From Rubrivivax sp. (GTDB taxonomy: Bacteria > Pseudomonadota > Gammaproteobacteria > Burkholderiales > Burkholderiaceae_C): a DNA stretch of 64,000 nt. Below the pieces are notes generated by a model, which was not told the origin of the DNA, did not search any database, and saw nothing but the letters and a program-made list of their open reading frames with translations. The translations under genes were made by a program, and so were the position numbers. Each line of letters starts with the position of its first letter. The first letter of the stretch is position 1. This document shows, piece after piece, positions 7,631 to 18,169 of the stretch. The stretch covers positions 84,504-148,503 of the forward strand of contig JAUXRG010000111.1 in assembly GCA_030681795.1 (NCBI GenBank). The letters are read 5' to 3'.

Positions 7631-10600
7631 GTAATGAGCAATTTTCGCATGCCGGCATCGGCCGGGGCCTCTTGCAGGCGCCAGGTCCAGATCACGTCCA
7701 GCGAGTTGTCCAGGCCGCTCTGGGCGCGCAAGGTGAAGCGCTGCGCGATGCGGTAGATGAGCTGCCAGGTGCCCGTGGTGGCGTTGACGCCGCGCTCGTA
7801 ACCCAGGTACCAGCGCCGTGACAGCTGCTTGCCCAGGCTGAAGACGGTTTCGCGCACATCGGTGTCGCCTTGCCGCAGCGAGAGCTCGTCGATGCCCAGG
7901 CTCTTCATCAGCGCGTCGGTGGGCGCTTCGCCTTCGCCGCTGAGCAAGGCCACTGCGGCGCGTTGCAGCAGCGCCGTGTCATTGCGGCCCAGGCCGTCGG
8001 GCGCACGGCCCAGAACCAGCCACGAGAGCTTGTCGGTATCGCTCATCTCGGGCTCGGAATGGAGGCGGATACGCAGCGTGCGCAGGGTGCCGGTAATGGC
8101 CACGCCGACCCTGTTGTCGATTTGGGGCCGCAGCGCCAGCACATCCAGCCTGGCGTTGTCCACCGGCCCGCTGAAGGTGATGGTGCCGCGGTCGATCTCG
8201 AGCTTTTGGCCGTAGGCGATATAAGTCCCCTGCGACGCGTGGATGGTGCCGCTGAGCTGCGGCTGGCAGTTGGGCGTGGTGAACCTCAGCTGGCCGCGCA
8301 AGCCGGTATCCACGCCGTGCCAGCGCGCCCTGGTCTTTTCGCCCAGGTCGATGTCCACGCCCGCGACGAAACGGCACTTGCGTGGCGTGCCGAGCTCCGG
8401 GGCCACGACCTCGGCCGCGCTGGCGCGGCGCACGGTGACGTCGTCGTCCAGCGAGGGCGCATCGCTACGGCTGGCGTCGATGGTGGCTTCGTCGATGGTG
8501 ACCTTGCCGTCCAGCTTCACCTGGTCGGGCAGCAGCAGCAGTTCGGCGTTGCCGCTGGCGATGACCATGCGGTCCACCCGGCCCAGCACGCGGAAGTGTT
8601 CGGCCTTGATCTGCAGCCGTGCCTGCGGGGTCTTGCCCAGCCTGGCCTCGCCCGTCACGCTCAGGCTGCCTTCGCCGCCGCGCAGCGTGAAGTGCTCCAC
8701 CTTCGCGGTGTCGCCGGACAAGCTCACAGCGATCTGGCCCTCGCTCACGTTCACGCCCTGCAGCAGATTGCGCACGCCCAGGCCGCTGCCGGCCAGCGCG
8801 CCGTTGTAGCGCGGCGCACCCAGCGTGCCGCTGAGGTTCAGACCGCTGCGCAGTTCGCCCTTCAGGCGCCAGCCTGGCGGCACCCAGGTGCTCCAGATGC
8901 CGATATCGGCCACGTGCGCCACCAGCTCGCCTTCGATGGCCGCCTCGGCATGCGGCCAGCGCCGCTCGGGCGTGGTCTGCACGCGCAGCCGGCCAGTGAT
9001 CTCACCCAGGCTGCGCCCGCGCAATACCGGCGTGAAGTTCCAGAGCCCGTCGTGGGCCGACAAGGCCAGCCGGAAGTCCGACAGCCCCAGCAGTTGTGTG
9101 CCTTCGCCACTGGACACGTGCAGGTCGCCGTCGTGTCGTTCGAAGACGATGTCGGCATCCAGCTGTTTGGCCGCGCGTATGTCCACATGCGCGGTGAGCC
9201 GCAGGTCGCCCTGCCAGCCCATGGTGGGTTGGGCGCGGGCCAGCAGCGGCGCCAGGGCGAAGGGTTCGATATCGGCGCGCAGTTGCAGCTGCGCTTGCTC
9301 GCCGCGGAGGTCCAGCCGGACTTCGTCCCAGCGCAGGGCCACGGTGTCGGAGAGTTGCGCCCGGCCGGGTTGCGCCTGCAGCGCCAGCAGCTTGCCCTCG
9401 CCGTTGAACTGAAACTCCGCGCTCAGGTCGCGGGCTTCGGCCCAGACCGAAGCCGGTGGTGTGTCGCCGGCGTTGCCGTCCCACGAGCCGATCACCAGTT
9501 GCTCGACGAGTGCACGCCAGCGCCCGCCCCCGGCGCTGGCATCGGCGCGCCAAGAGCCCCGGGCCTTCAGGTGCGCCCGCGTGCCCGATTGCACCTGGAT
9601 GCCCAGCGCCTGTTCGATGACGGGCGGCGGCACCACGGGCATGGCGCCGGTGATGTCGATGCGGTGCTCGGCCAAGGTGCCGCGCAGATCGGCACGCAGG
9701 TGGTCGGCGCGCTGCGCACCGTACTGCAGGCCCGCCAGTTCGAGCTGCAGCGCCAGGGGCGGGTCACCGCGCGCGTCTGTCCGAGGCATGTCCTTGCGCG
9801 GCAGTGCGGCCTGGCGCAGGTCCATGCGCCAGACTGCACTGCCATGGGCCAGGGCCAGCGGTCCGAGCCTGAACTGCGACAGCCGCGCGCTGCCTTCGCT
9901 GCGCAAGCCTGGCCAACGGCCCTCAGCCGTCAGGCTGGCCGTCGCGGCACCCTGCAACGTCGGTCCGTCAGTCCATGCCGGGAGCAGGCGCGCCAGCGGC
10001 GCCAGCGCGGCCAGGGCCCCGGCCTTGAGTTCGACTCGCAAGCGGTCGGCCTCGCCGCTGCCGGCGGGGTCGCCGCGGCCGTCGAAAACGATCTGGTTGC
10101 CGCCGAGTTGCAGTTCGGCCTGCAGGGTCCCAGCCGAGGGGCCTGCGGCCGGCGCGTAGCCGAGCTTGACCTCGGCGGCGAGCGGCACCCCGGCGAGCAC
10201 CGAATGGCGCACGCGCAGCGTGCCGTTTCCGACCAGGCGCTGCGCCAGCGCCAGGGGCGGCAAGCGTGCGGCATCGCCGGGCAGGCGCAGTTCGAATTTC
10301 CAGTCGCCCGACAAGCGGTGCGGCCCCCGGCGCCACGCCGACCCGGCCTCGCCGGGCCACCAGGGCAGGGGGTCGAAGTCGAGCACCGTGCCATCGCTGT
10401 CCACCTTCCACTCGCCGGGCGCGGCACGGGCCACGGTGGCGCGCAGGTCCAGGCTGGCGGCGCCAGCCCGGGCAAGGGCGCGTTTCAATTCAAGGCCCTG
10501 GCCGTCGGCACTGCCTTCGATCGAGATCTGCACCGGCTGCGGCGCGGCGTCGAGCCTGCCTTGCAGATCCAGTTTCCACTCGATGCGCGGCGCCAGGCGC

Positions 10601-11919
10601 ACCACGGGCTCTGCGGTCTTGCGCGAGCCATCGGGCGAAGGCAGGCCAAGCAGCTTGGCCGTGAGGGGACCGGTCAGTGTCATCGCTGCGGCGCGGCCGT
10701 CCAACCGTTGCGGCATGACGCTGGCCAGTTGCGTGTTCAGCGTCAGCTCATGGCCTTGCCACAGGGCGCTGCCCGTCCAGTGGCCGGCCTCGCGCAGGGC
10801 ATCGGCCAGGGTGAATTCGAAGCGCGTCACGGCCACTCGGTCGGGTTGGGCCAGGTTGCCCTGCGCTTCGAGGACCACGCGCCGAAGCGGAAGTCGGCGC
10901 TCGTTCCAGCGCCCGGGTTGGGCGTTGTCCAGGGTCACGGTGGCTTGCATCGGCGCGTCGCGGGCGCTGCTCTGCAGCTCCACGCTGCCGCTCAGGCGCG
11001 TCTGCGGCGCCTTCGGCGAAAGCGCGGCCAGATCCAGTGCCTGTGTGCGCAGGCTCAGGCCGGCCAGCGGCCAGGCCTGCAGCAATTGCAGCCTGGCGCT
11101 CAGGTCCAGGGCTGGTGCGGCGTGCCCGCCCTGGGCAACACCGCGCAAGGTGGCGGTCAAGTCGAACAGTGCCGCCGTGCCGGTGGCATGAACGACGGCG
11201 GCCCAGCGCGGCGCGTCGGCGCTGTGCGTGGGCACGACGGTGCCGTCCAGCGTCAAGGGCAGCGGCGCCCGGTTGCCGATGCGCGCCTGTGCCTTCAGCG
11301 TGGCGCCCATCCAGTCGACGCTGGCCTGCGCCACTCGGTGTTCCGCGCCGGGCTGGGCGTCGAGCACCAGGCCCTTCAACGCCAGGTTTTGCATCGGTGC
11401 CAGCTGGTCCACCAGCAGCTCGTCGACGCGGGCCTCGGCCATCGCCACCTGGACCGGATAGGCAATGCTCACGGGCACCGGCAGCGGCCGCTGCCCCGGC
11501 GGGCCGGTGACGACCGTGGCCTTGCGTGCCGTGAACCGCTGCACGTCCACGCCCAGCCAGGCGCTCGGGTGCGGCCGCCAGTGCCAGCTCAGGCCGTCGG
11601 CGCGCAGATCTTCGAGCGTCAGCGAGGCCTTCCCGCCGGCCCAGGTGAATTGCACCTTGTCGGCGCGCCACTGCTTGCTCAGCAGGGCGCCGCGGAAGCC
11701 CTGGGTTTGCAGCAGCGGCAGGCGCGGCACGAGCCATTGGCTGCCGGCTTCGGTGGTCAGCATCCAGGTGCCCAACCCGCCCAGGATGCCCAGGGTCAGC
11801 ACCAGCAGGGCCAGGATGCTGGCCAGCGGCCAGAGCAGGCGCAGGCCCGTGCGTCCGGGCGTCGCCGGGGGCAGCACGGGCGCCGGGCTTTCGGGAGGAA
11901 GGACGGGCAACTCGGCCAT
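7621..11919 (-). CDS. tamB: Translocation and assembly module TamB (DUF490)
   Basis: 1432 aa. TamB is an inner-membrane-anchored, periplasm-spanning beta-helical AsmA-like protein that works with TamA in outer-membrane protein and lipid homeostasis. A proline-rich cytosolic tail is followed by one transmembrane segment (about residues 28-52), then long beta-rich repeats and the C-terminal DUF490 domain, with GTYIAYGQ, LEIDRGTITFSG and SWLVLGRAPDGLG near the end. Length is in the usual range (about 1250-1450). It starts 6 nt after the tamA stop. Its last codons and stop lie inside the tRNA-Arg gene, which fixes the 3' end. Confidence 0.93.
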   Translation of the reverse strand: MAELPVLPPESPAPVLPPATPGRTGLRLLWPLASILALLVLTLGILGGLGTWMLTTEAGSQWLVPRLPLLQTQGFRGALLSKQWRADKVQFTWAGGKASLTLEDLRADGLSWHWRPHPSAWLGVDVQRFTARKATVVTGPPGQRPLPVPVSIAYPVQVAMAEARVDELLVDQLAPMQNLALKGLVLDAQPGAEHRVAQASVDWMGATLKAQARIGNRAPLPLTLDGTVVPTHSADAPRWAAVVHATGTAALFDLTATLRGVAQGGHAAPALDLSARLQLLQAWPLAGLSLRTQALDLAALSPKAPQTRLSGSVELQSSARDAPMQATVTLDNAQPGRWNERRLPLRRVVLEAQGNLAQPDRVAVTRFEFTLADALREAGHWTGSALWQGHELTLNTQLASVMPQRLDGRAAAMTLTGPLTAKLLGLPSPDGSRKTAEPVVRLAPRIEWKLDLQGRLDAAPQPVQISIEGSADGQGLELKRALARAGAASLDLRATVARAAPGEWKVDSDGTVLDFDPLPWWPGEAGSAWRRGPHRLSGDWKFELRLPGDAARLPPLALAQRLVGNGTLRVRHSVLAGVPLAAEVKLGYAPAAGPSAGTLQAELQLGGNQIVFDGRGDPAGSGEADRLRVELKAGALAALAPLARLLPAWTDGPTLQGAATASLTAEGRWPGLRSEGSARLSQFRLGPLALAHGSAVWRMDLRQAALPRKDMPRTDARGDPPLALQLELAGLQYGAQRADHLRADLRGTLAEHRIDITGAMPVVPPPVIEQALGIQVQSGTRAHLKARGSWRADASAGGGRWRALVEQLVIGSWDGNAGDTPPASVWAEARDLSAEFQFNGEGKLLALQAQPGRAQLSDTVALRWDEVRLDLRGEQAQLQLRADIEPFALAPLLARAQPTMGWQGDLRLTAHVDIRAAKQLDADIVFERHDGDLHVSSGEGTQLLGLSDFRLALSAHDGLWNFTPVLRGRSLGEITGRLRVQTTPERRWPHAEAAIEGELVAHVADIGIWSTWVPPGWRLKGELRSGLNLSGTLGAPRYNGALAGSGLGVRNLLQGVNVSEGQIAVSLSGDTAKVEHFTLRGGEGSLSVTGEARLGKTPQARLQIKAEHFRVLGRVDRMVIASGNAELLLLPDQVKLDGKVTIDEATIDASRSDAPSLDDDVTVRRASAAEVVAPELGTPRKCRFVAGVDIDLGEKTRARWHGVDTGLRGQLRFTTPNCQPQLSGTIHASQGTYIAYGQKLEIDRGTITFSGPVDNARLDVLALRPQIDNRVGVAITGTLRTLRIRLHSEPEMSDTDKLSWLVLGRAPDGLGRNDTALLQRAAVALLSGEGEAPTDALMKSLGIDELSLRQGDTDVRETVFSLGKQLSRRWYLGYERGVNATTGTWQLIYRIAQRFTLRAQSGLDNSLDVIWTWRLQEAPADAGMRKLLITPP

Positions 11920-11925
11920 GGCGGT

Positions 11926-13794
11926 TCAGAAGGCGATGCCGATGCTGAAGTGCAGGCGCGCCTGGCGGATCTCGCGCCCGTAGGCCCAGTCCAGCCGCAG
12001 CGGGCCCACCGGGCTGCGCCAGCGCAGGCCCACACCCAGGCCCACTGCGGGGCGCAGGCCGGCAAAGCTGTCGCCGGCGTTGCCGGCATCGACGAAGACC
12101 GCGCCCCACAGCGAGGGCATGCTGTTCACGATGGGCCGCGCCAGTTCGATACTGGTCGTATACATGACGTTGCCGCTGCTCACCACGCCGCCCTCCAGCG
12201 GGCCCAGGCTGCGGTAGCCGTAGCCGCGCACCGAGCCGTCGCCGCCGGCGCGGAACTGCTGCGAATCGGGCACCACCCCGTTCGGGCGCAGGAAGACCTG
12301 GCCGAATTCGACGCGGGCCTGGCCATACCAGACCTTGCCCACGGGCAGGTAGCCGGTGAGGCGCAGGTACAGGCGCGCAAACGGCCCGGGTTCGGCATCG
12401 GTGCCGTGCGAGCGGCCCAGGCCGACCTGACCCGAGATGCTCAGGCCCTGCGTGGGCAGCACCACGCTGTCCAGGTCGCGCCATACGCCGCTGTAATTGA
12501 GCGAAAGCGCGATCGCCTTGTCGTCGACGAGATTGTCGTGGGTCTGGCGCGTCGAGCGTTCGGCCTCCAGGAAGATCAGCCGCTCGATGCGCTGCCCGTC
12601 CTGCGTGCGTCCCAGGCGCAGGCGCTGCGAGAGCACGATGTCCGTGGACGACTCCAGCTGGTCGACGGCCGCACCCAGCAGGTTGCGATGCAGGCCCTCG
12701 GCCGGATGCGTGCTGAGCTCGCCGTTCCAGACCTTGTGCAGCTGGCCGATTTCAATCTTGTTGCGCGCGGTCGCGGCGAAGCCGAAGACGCGGCGGTAGG
12801 TGTGATCCACCGACGCCCGCGCGCCGGTGTTGGCGCTGATGCCCAGGCCCACCGTGTACACCTGCAAAGGCGACTCGCGCAGCCGCGCCGTGATGCGGGC
12901 CTGCCCGGCTTGCGCCGGGTCGGTGTCGAGCGTGACGTTGACGTTCTCGAACAGGCCCGACTTCTGCAGGCGTTCCTGGAAATCGAGCAGCAGCGCTTCG
13001 GTCACCGGCGCGCCGCGGCGGGCCGCCAACAGGTTGCTCACGGTTTCGCTGTCCTGCACCGTCAAGCCCTCGACCTGAAGTTCACCGTAGCGAAAGAGGG
13101 GGCCGCTGTCGGCCACCAGGAACAGGCGCGCTTCGTTGCGCTCGGTGTCGACTTCGGCGCCGGTGCCGCTCCAGGTCGCAGTGGCATAGCCCGCGCCGCG
13201 CAGCCGGGCCAGCGTGCTGGCCTTGGCGTCGCTCCAGGCCGGGTTGCGAAAGTCACTGCCCACCGGCAATTCCCAGGCCCGGCGCAGGCGCTCCATCGTG
13301 GCCTTGGCGTGCGCCTCGCCGGCCTGCGCGTCGCGCTCCAGCGCACCATCGAACTCCAGCGTGAGACTGGCCACGCGAGCGCGCGCACCGGGCTCCACCG
13401 TGAGGATCACGCGGTCGGGCTCGCCGCTGGCGTGCCCCGGGGCGCGAGTCAGGGTGACAGCCGGATTGAAGTAGCCCTCGGTCTGCAGCAACTCGCGCAC
13501 CTGGATCGGCGCGGCGTCGATCAGGCGCGACCATTCCGTTTCATCGACCTCTTCGCGCGCCACCACGCCGCCCAGGCGGACGAGGTCCAGATGGCGCTCG
13601 AGCAGGGTCTTGAGAGGCCCCGGCGCCTGGACCTCGACCACCACGCCCCGCGCGGGCGCCTTGGGATCCGACTCCTGCGCCGTGGCGAGCGTGACGGCCG
13701 GTGCCGGCGGGGCCTTTTCGGCGCTCGGCAGCAGCGCGCAGCCGCCCAGCAGCAGCGCCCCGGCCAGCGCGGCGGTCGCTCGCAGCCGGCTCAT
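11926..13794 (-). CDS. tamA: Translocation and assembly module TamA (BamA superfamily)
   Basis: 622 aa. Outer-membrane beta-barrel with N-terminal POTRA domains, partner of TamB. POTRA-like segments occupy roughly residues 50-270; the Omp85 barrel follows, with the lid-lock region near FRAGGDGSVRGYGY and a C-terminal HFSIGIAF ending in the expected phenylalanine. The N-terminus LAGALLLGGC looks like a lipobox (Cys19), which is unusual for a barrel protein. The start ATG at 13794 overlaps the stop of the VWA gene (ATGA), and a 200-residue upstream extension in frame was rejected. It is followed after 6 nt by tamB. Confidence 0.92.
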   Translation of the reverse strand: MSRLRATAALAGALLLGGCALLPSAEKAPPAPAVTLATAQESDPKAPARGVVVEVQAPGPLKTLLERHLDLVRLGGVVAREEVDETEWSRLIDAAPIQVRELLQTEGYFNPAVTLTRAPGHASGEPDRVILTVEPGARARVASLTLEFDGALERDAQAGEAHAKATMERLRRAWELPVGSDFRNPAWSDAKASTLARLRGAGYATATWSGTGAEVDTERNEARLFLVADSGPLFRYGELQVEGLTVQDSETVSNLLAARRGAPVTEALLLDFQERLQKSGLFENVNVTLDTDPAQAGQARITARLRESPLQVYTVGLGISANTGARASVDHTYRRVFGFAATARNKIEIGQLHKVWNGELSTHPAEGLHRNLLGAAVDQLESSTDIVLSQRLRLGRTQDGQRIERLIFLEAERSTRQTHDNLVDDKAIALSLNYSGVWRDLDSVVLPTQGLSISGQVGLGRSHGTDAEPGPFARLYLRLTGYLPVGKVWYGQARVEFGQVFLRPNGVVPDSQQFRAGGDGSVRGYGYRSLGPLEGGVVSSGNVMYTTSIELARPIVNSMPSLWGAVFVDAGNAGDSFAGLRPAVGLGVGLRWRSPVGPLRLDWAYGREIRQARLHFSIGIAF

Positions 13795-14975
13795 TTGCTG
13801 AGCAGCCGCATCGCGCCTTCCAGCCCGGCCAGCGTCAGCGGGAACATGCGCTGGCTCATCAATTGCTGGACGATGGCGATGCTCTGCCGGTATTGCCAGA
13901 CACCCTGAGGCTCCGGGTTGATCCAGGCGAACCTGGGAAATGCATGGGTCAGCCGCTGCAGCCACTCGGCGCCAGGCTCTTCGTTGTGGTATTCGACGCT
14001 GCCGCCGGGCTGCAGGATTTCGTAGGGGCTCATGGTGGCGTCGCCCACGAAGATCAGCTTGTAGTCCTTGTTGTACTTGCGGATCAGGTCCCAGGTGGCG
14101 TGCTTCTCGCTGAAGCGGCGACTGTTGTTCTTCCACATGAAGTCGTAGACGCAATTGTGGAAGTAATAGAACTCCAGGTGCTTGAACTCGGTCTTGGTGG
14201 CGGAGAAGAGCTCCTCGACGCGGTGGATGTGCTCGTCCATCGTGCCGCCGACATCCATCAGCAAGAGCACTTTGACCTTGTTGTGGCGCTCGGGGACCAT
14301 CTTGATGTCGAGCATGCCGGCGTTGGCCGCGGTGCTGTGGATGGTGTCTTCGAGATCCAGCTCTTCGGCCGCGCCTTCGCGCGCGAAGCGCCGCAGCCGG
14401 CGCAGCGCCACCTTGATGTGGCGCGTGCCGAGTTCCTTGGTGTCGTCGTAGTCCTTGTAGGCGCGCTGGTCCCAGACCTTCACCGCGCTCTTGTTGCGGC
14501 CCCCACCCTGGCCGATGCGTATGCCCTGCGGGTTGTAGCCATAGGCGCCGAAGGGGCTGGTGCCGCCGGTGCCTATCCACTTGGACCCACCCTCGTGGCG
14601 CTCCTTCTGTTCCTCGAAGCGTTTCTTCAGCGTCTGCATGAGCTCGTCCCAGCCCATCTTTTCGACCGCCGCCTTGTCCTCGGGGCTGAGTTCGAGCTCC
14701 AGCGTCTTGCGCAGCCATTCCAGCGGCACTTCCTGCGTGAAGTCGGTGAGCATCTCCACGCCCTTGAAGTAGGTGGCGAAAGCGCGATCGAACTTGTCGT
14801 AGTGCGCTTCGTCCTTGACGAGCGAGGTGCGCGCCAGGTAGTAGAACTTGTCCACCGAAGGGCCGCCATCGTCGTCGATGACGCCGGCCTTCAGGGCCTC
14901 GAGCAGCACCAGGTACTCCTTGACCGAAACCTTGAGCTTGGCGGCGCGCAGCGTGTAGAAGAAATCGATCAGCAC
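13791..14975 (-). CDS. VWA domain-containing CoxE-like protein
   Basis: 394 aa from a GTG at 14975 (reading VLIDFFYTLRAAKL), the typical start of this family; the frame stays open upstream but the residues there are not conserved-looking. It is a cytosolic CoxE-like protein with a central linker and a C-terminal von Willebrand A domain. The metal-site motif reads DVGGTMD rather than the classical DxSxS. Such proteins normally partner a MoxR-type AAA ATPase in assembly or metal insertion of target enzymes; the matching ATPase here is probably the gene at 21993-22847. A GATACT hexamer at 15026-15021 could be its -10. It overlaps tamA by 4 nt. Confidence 0.8.
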   Translation of the reverse strand: MLIDFFYTLRAAKLKVSVKEYLVLLEALKAGVIDDDGGPSVDKFYYLARTSLVKDEAHYDKFDRAFATYFKGVEMLTDFTQEVPLEWLRKTLELELSPEDKAAVEKMGWDELMQTLKKRFEEQKERHEGGSKWIGTGGTSPFGAYGYNPQGIRIGQGGGRNKSAVKVWDQRAYKDYDDTKELGTRHIKVALRRLRRFAREGAAEELDLEDTIHSTAANAGMLDIKMVPERHNKVKVLLLMDVGGTMDEHIHRVEELFSATKTEFKHLEFYYFHNCVYDFMWKNNSRRFSEKHATWDLIRKYNKDYKLIFVGDATMSPYEILQPGGSVEYHNEEPGAEWLQRLTHAFPRFAWINPEPQGVWQYRQSIAIVQQLMSQRMFPLTLAGLEGAMRLLSK

Positions 14976-15178
14976 GGGCCCACCCCCGGGTTCCAGCAAT
15001 GGCAGCACGATAACCCCGGCAGTATCGACCAAAAGAGGCGGCCGGCGGCCGGCTGGGAGGATGTCGAGCGACCCGTGTCCGGGGGGCCACAGATTCGGCA
15101 CGGGACATGTCCACGGGGCTATGCTGTGAGCGGGCTGTGGCTGCACTTGATTCGTCGCGGGCTGGGGCGGCACCGACA

Positions 15179-16360
15179 ATGACAGACGACAAGTTACTTG
15201 TGACCGTGACCCTGCTGCAGCAGGCGTTTTTCTGCACGCTATGGCTACTTGCGGCGCGGCTCAGGCTGGCCCGCCGGCCGGCCCTGCATTGGGCAGCAGC
15301 CACCGGGGTGGTCGGCGTTTCGATGGGCCTGCTTCTGCTGCGTGACATCGCCGGGCCCTGGTTGGCCGTCGTCGTCGTCAACCTTTGTTTCGTCGCTTCC
15401 TTCATCTTGCTGCGCCGTGGTGTCCAGGACTTCGCCCGCTTGGCGCATGCCGACCGCGAGCAAGTCATCGTCATGCTGCTGGGCGTGGTGCTCCTGGCCG
15501 CCGCCATGGCATGGGGGCGCAGCAAGTTGCCTGTCATCGTCGGCGTGTCGCTGCTCGTGGCGTGGACACTGTTTCGCTCCGCGGGCGAGGTGAGAGGCCC
15601 CCTGGTGACCGAGTTCGGTCGTGGCGTGGCGCTTTGGCTTGGCTTGCCGATATCGGCCATAGGCGTGCTGTTCGTGCTTCGCGCCGTGATCGCTTCGGTG
15701 GTGGGGGGTGCCGCACACGCTCCGATCGACGAGCCCGTGCCGGTCAATGTCGGCATGATGTTCGTGTCGATGGTGCTGGGGGTGATGATCAACGCCACCT
15801 TGATGGCCATGGTGATCGGGCGCATGGTGCTGCGGCTGCAGTACCAGTCGGAGCACGACTCACTCACCGGCCTGCTCAGCCGCCGCCCGATGGAGAAGCT
15901 GCTGCAGGCCGAGGCGCTGCGCCAGCGCCGCTCGGGCCAGCCCTATGCGCTGCTGTCGGTGGACATCGACCACTTCAAGCAGATCAACGACCGCTGCGGC
16001 CATGCCGCCGGCGACGCCGTCCTGGTGTGCGTGGCGCAGGCGCTGCAGAAGGTGGCGCGCGAAGTCGACAGCGTGGCACGCATGGGCGGAGAGGAGTTCT
16101 TCGCCCTGCTGCCCGGCACCGACCTGGCCGGGGCGCAGCAGGCTGCGCAGCGCATGCTCGATGCGGTGCGCCGGCTGGAATGCCCGCAAGCGGGCGAGTC
16201 GATCGTGGTCAGCATCAGCATCGGTGTGGCCGTGGCCAGTGCCGGCAGCGAATCGGTGCAGGCCATGCTGCGCCGTGTGGACCACGCGCTGTACGCGGCC
16301 AAGGCCGCAGGACGCGACCGCATCGAAGTCGCGCCACCGCCCGCGCCCGCGCCGGCCTGA
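15179..16360 (+). CDS. Membrane-bound diguanylate cyclase (GGDEF)
   Basis: 393 aa. Synthesises cyclic di-GMP from two GTP. Six or so hydrophobic helices fill residues 8-220; the GGDEF domain follows, with active-site GGEEF at 303-307 and metal-ligand SVDIDHFKQIND. An inhibitory I-site RxxD (Arg294-Asp297) lies exactly five residues before GGEEF, so product inhibition is expected. The N-terminal membrane part is not a domain I recognise and may sense an unknown signal. Start MTDDKLL at 15179; 24 in-frame upstream residues were rejected because they precede the membrane region and carry no obvious ribosome site. It is divergent from the VWA gene. Confidence 0.88.
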   Translation: MTDDKLLVTVTLLQQAFFCTLWLLAARLRLARRPALHWAAATGVVGVSMGLLLLRDIAGPWLAVVVVNLCFVASFILLRRGVQDFARLAHADREQVIVMLLGVVLLAAAMAWGRSKLPVIVGVSLLVAWTLFRSAGEVRGPLVTEFGRGVALWLGLPISAIGVLFVLRAVIASVVGGAAHAPIDEPVPVNVGMMFVSMVLGVMINATLMAMVIGRMVLRLQYQSEHDSLTGLLSRRPMEKLLQAEALRQRRSGQPYALLSVDIDHFKQINDRCGHAAGDAVLVCVAQALQKVAREVDSVARMGGEEFFALLPGTDLAGAQQAAQRMLDAVRRLECPQAGESIVVSISIGVAVASAGSESVQAMLRRVDHALYAAKAAGRDRIEVAPPPAPAPA

Positions 16361-16362
16361 TC

Positions 16363-16379
16363 GAACCGGCCTCGCCGGT

Positions 16380-16381
<2 letters not shown>
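16363..16381. terminator. Bidirectional hairpin between convergent genes
   Basis: Perfect 8-bp stem GAACCGGC/GCCGGTTC with a 3-nt CTC loop in the 19-nt gap between the convergent GGDEF and ABC ATPase genes. It overlaps the ATPase stop codon by 2 nt. No T-tract follows on either strand. Confidence 0.5.
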
Positions 16382-17037
<656 letters not shown>

Positions 17038-17045
<8 letters not shown>

Positions 17046-18138
17046 GGCGCAGCGCCGTCAGGGGTTGCATGCGCCAGAGCACGATGGCCGGCCAGGCCAG
17101 CGCGAGCACGGCCACGGCCAGCGTGAGCGCGAACGAGGTGGCCACCAGCGGCGGCGACAGACGGACCGGAATCCAGCCGAAGCCCACCGATTCCATGCCG
17201 TTGACGGCGTGCAGCAGCGCCAGCCCGACGGCGTTGCCCAGCGCGGCGCCGGCCAGGCACAGCAGCACGCTTTCGGCCAGCAGCATGCGCAGCACCAGCC
17301 AGGGCGTCCAGCCCACCGCCATCAGGATGCCGATCTCGCGCGTGCGTTCGGCCACCGCCATCAGCAGGGTGTTGGTGACGACCAGCACCGTGCCCACCAG
17401 CGCCACCACCGCGATGGTGCCGACAAAGGCATCGACGACGCGGAACAGGCGCAGCGCGCCGGCGAACTCGGTGGCCGGGATGGCGCGCAGCGCCGGATGG
17501 TGGCGCTGCACTTCGTCGATGACGCGTGCCGTGGCGGCGCGGTCGCCGGTGTGCAGCAGCGCCAAGGTGTACTGGCCCTCGCTGCCCTCGGGCGCGAAGA
17601 GCTGCCGGGCCTGCGCCGCGCCGAGCATCACGCCGCCGTCGAAGAGGCGGCTCCCGGTACGAAAGATGCCTGTCACGACGTGGCTCTTGCCGCCGATGGG
17701 GATCTGGGCCCCGGGCTGCAGGCCCATGCGTTGAGCGCCGAGTTCGCCGAGCAGCGCTTCACCCTGCGGCGCCGCCATCTGGCGCCCGGCGACGAGCGCC
17801 ATGCGGCCGGCGAAGGCCGGCTCCACGCCCATCACCAGGGCATAGGGGTTCCACTTCTCGTTGAGCGTGCCGATGACCATGGGGGCCAGGGCCGGGCCGT
17901 ATTCGTCCGTCAGCGAGCGCATCTGCTCGCGCGTGATCTTCGAGGAGAACGGCGAGGGCGCGCGCCGCTCGTAGACCACGACATCGATCTGGTAGGCGTC
18001 GACGGCGCCGGCAATCTGCGTGCGCAGATCGGCCGTGATGGCGCTGACGGCGGTAAACATGGCCACCCCCGCGGCGATGCCCAGCACCGTCATGAGGCTG
18101 CGCACCGGGGCCCGCAGGACGTTGCGCAGAAAGATCAT
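17038..18138 (-). CDS. ABC transporter permease (FtsX/MacB type)
   Basis: 366 aa. One N-terminal transmembrane helix (about 15-38), a periplasmic MacB_PCD-like domain (about 40-225), then three C-terminal helices forming the FtsX domain. The family motif AERTREIGILMAVGW, the coupling segment contacting the ATPase, is clear. It is first in a two-gene operon with the ATPase. The predicted periplasmic domain and the lone ATPase suggest an export or lipoprotein-handling role, but no cargo is evident in the neighbourhood. Confidence 0.87.
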
Positions 18139-18169
18139 TCCTGCGCTCCGCCTGCGTTTCTGGGCGACC

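Noticed and set aside
7870..13908. 2012-codon open frame on the plus strand opposite tamB-tamA
   Set aside because: It mirrors the codon structure of the real minus-strand genes, is dominated by Arg/Gln/His/Ala and has no domain. Such frames arise in GC-rich coding DNA because stop codons are rare in the complementary frame.
15103..15112. GGACATGTCC palindrome upstream of the diguanylate cyclase
   Set aside because: Only 10 bp, GC-rich, and with no matching regulator in the region; chance is likely.
14976..15867. Long low-complexity minus-strand frame upstream of the VWA gene (Ser/Thr/Pro-rich)
   Set aside because: It lies antisense to the GGDEF membrane region, is in the tamA frame rather than that of the VWA gene, and has no domain.
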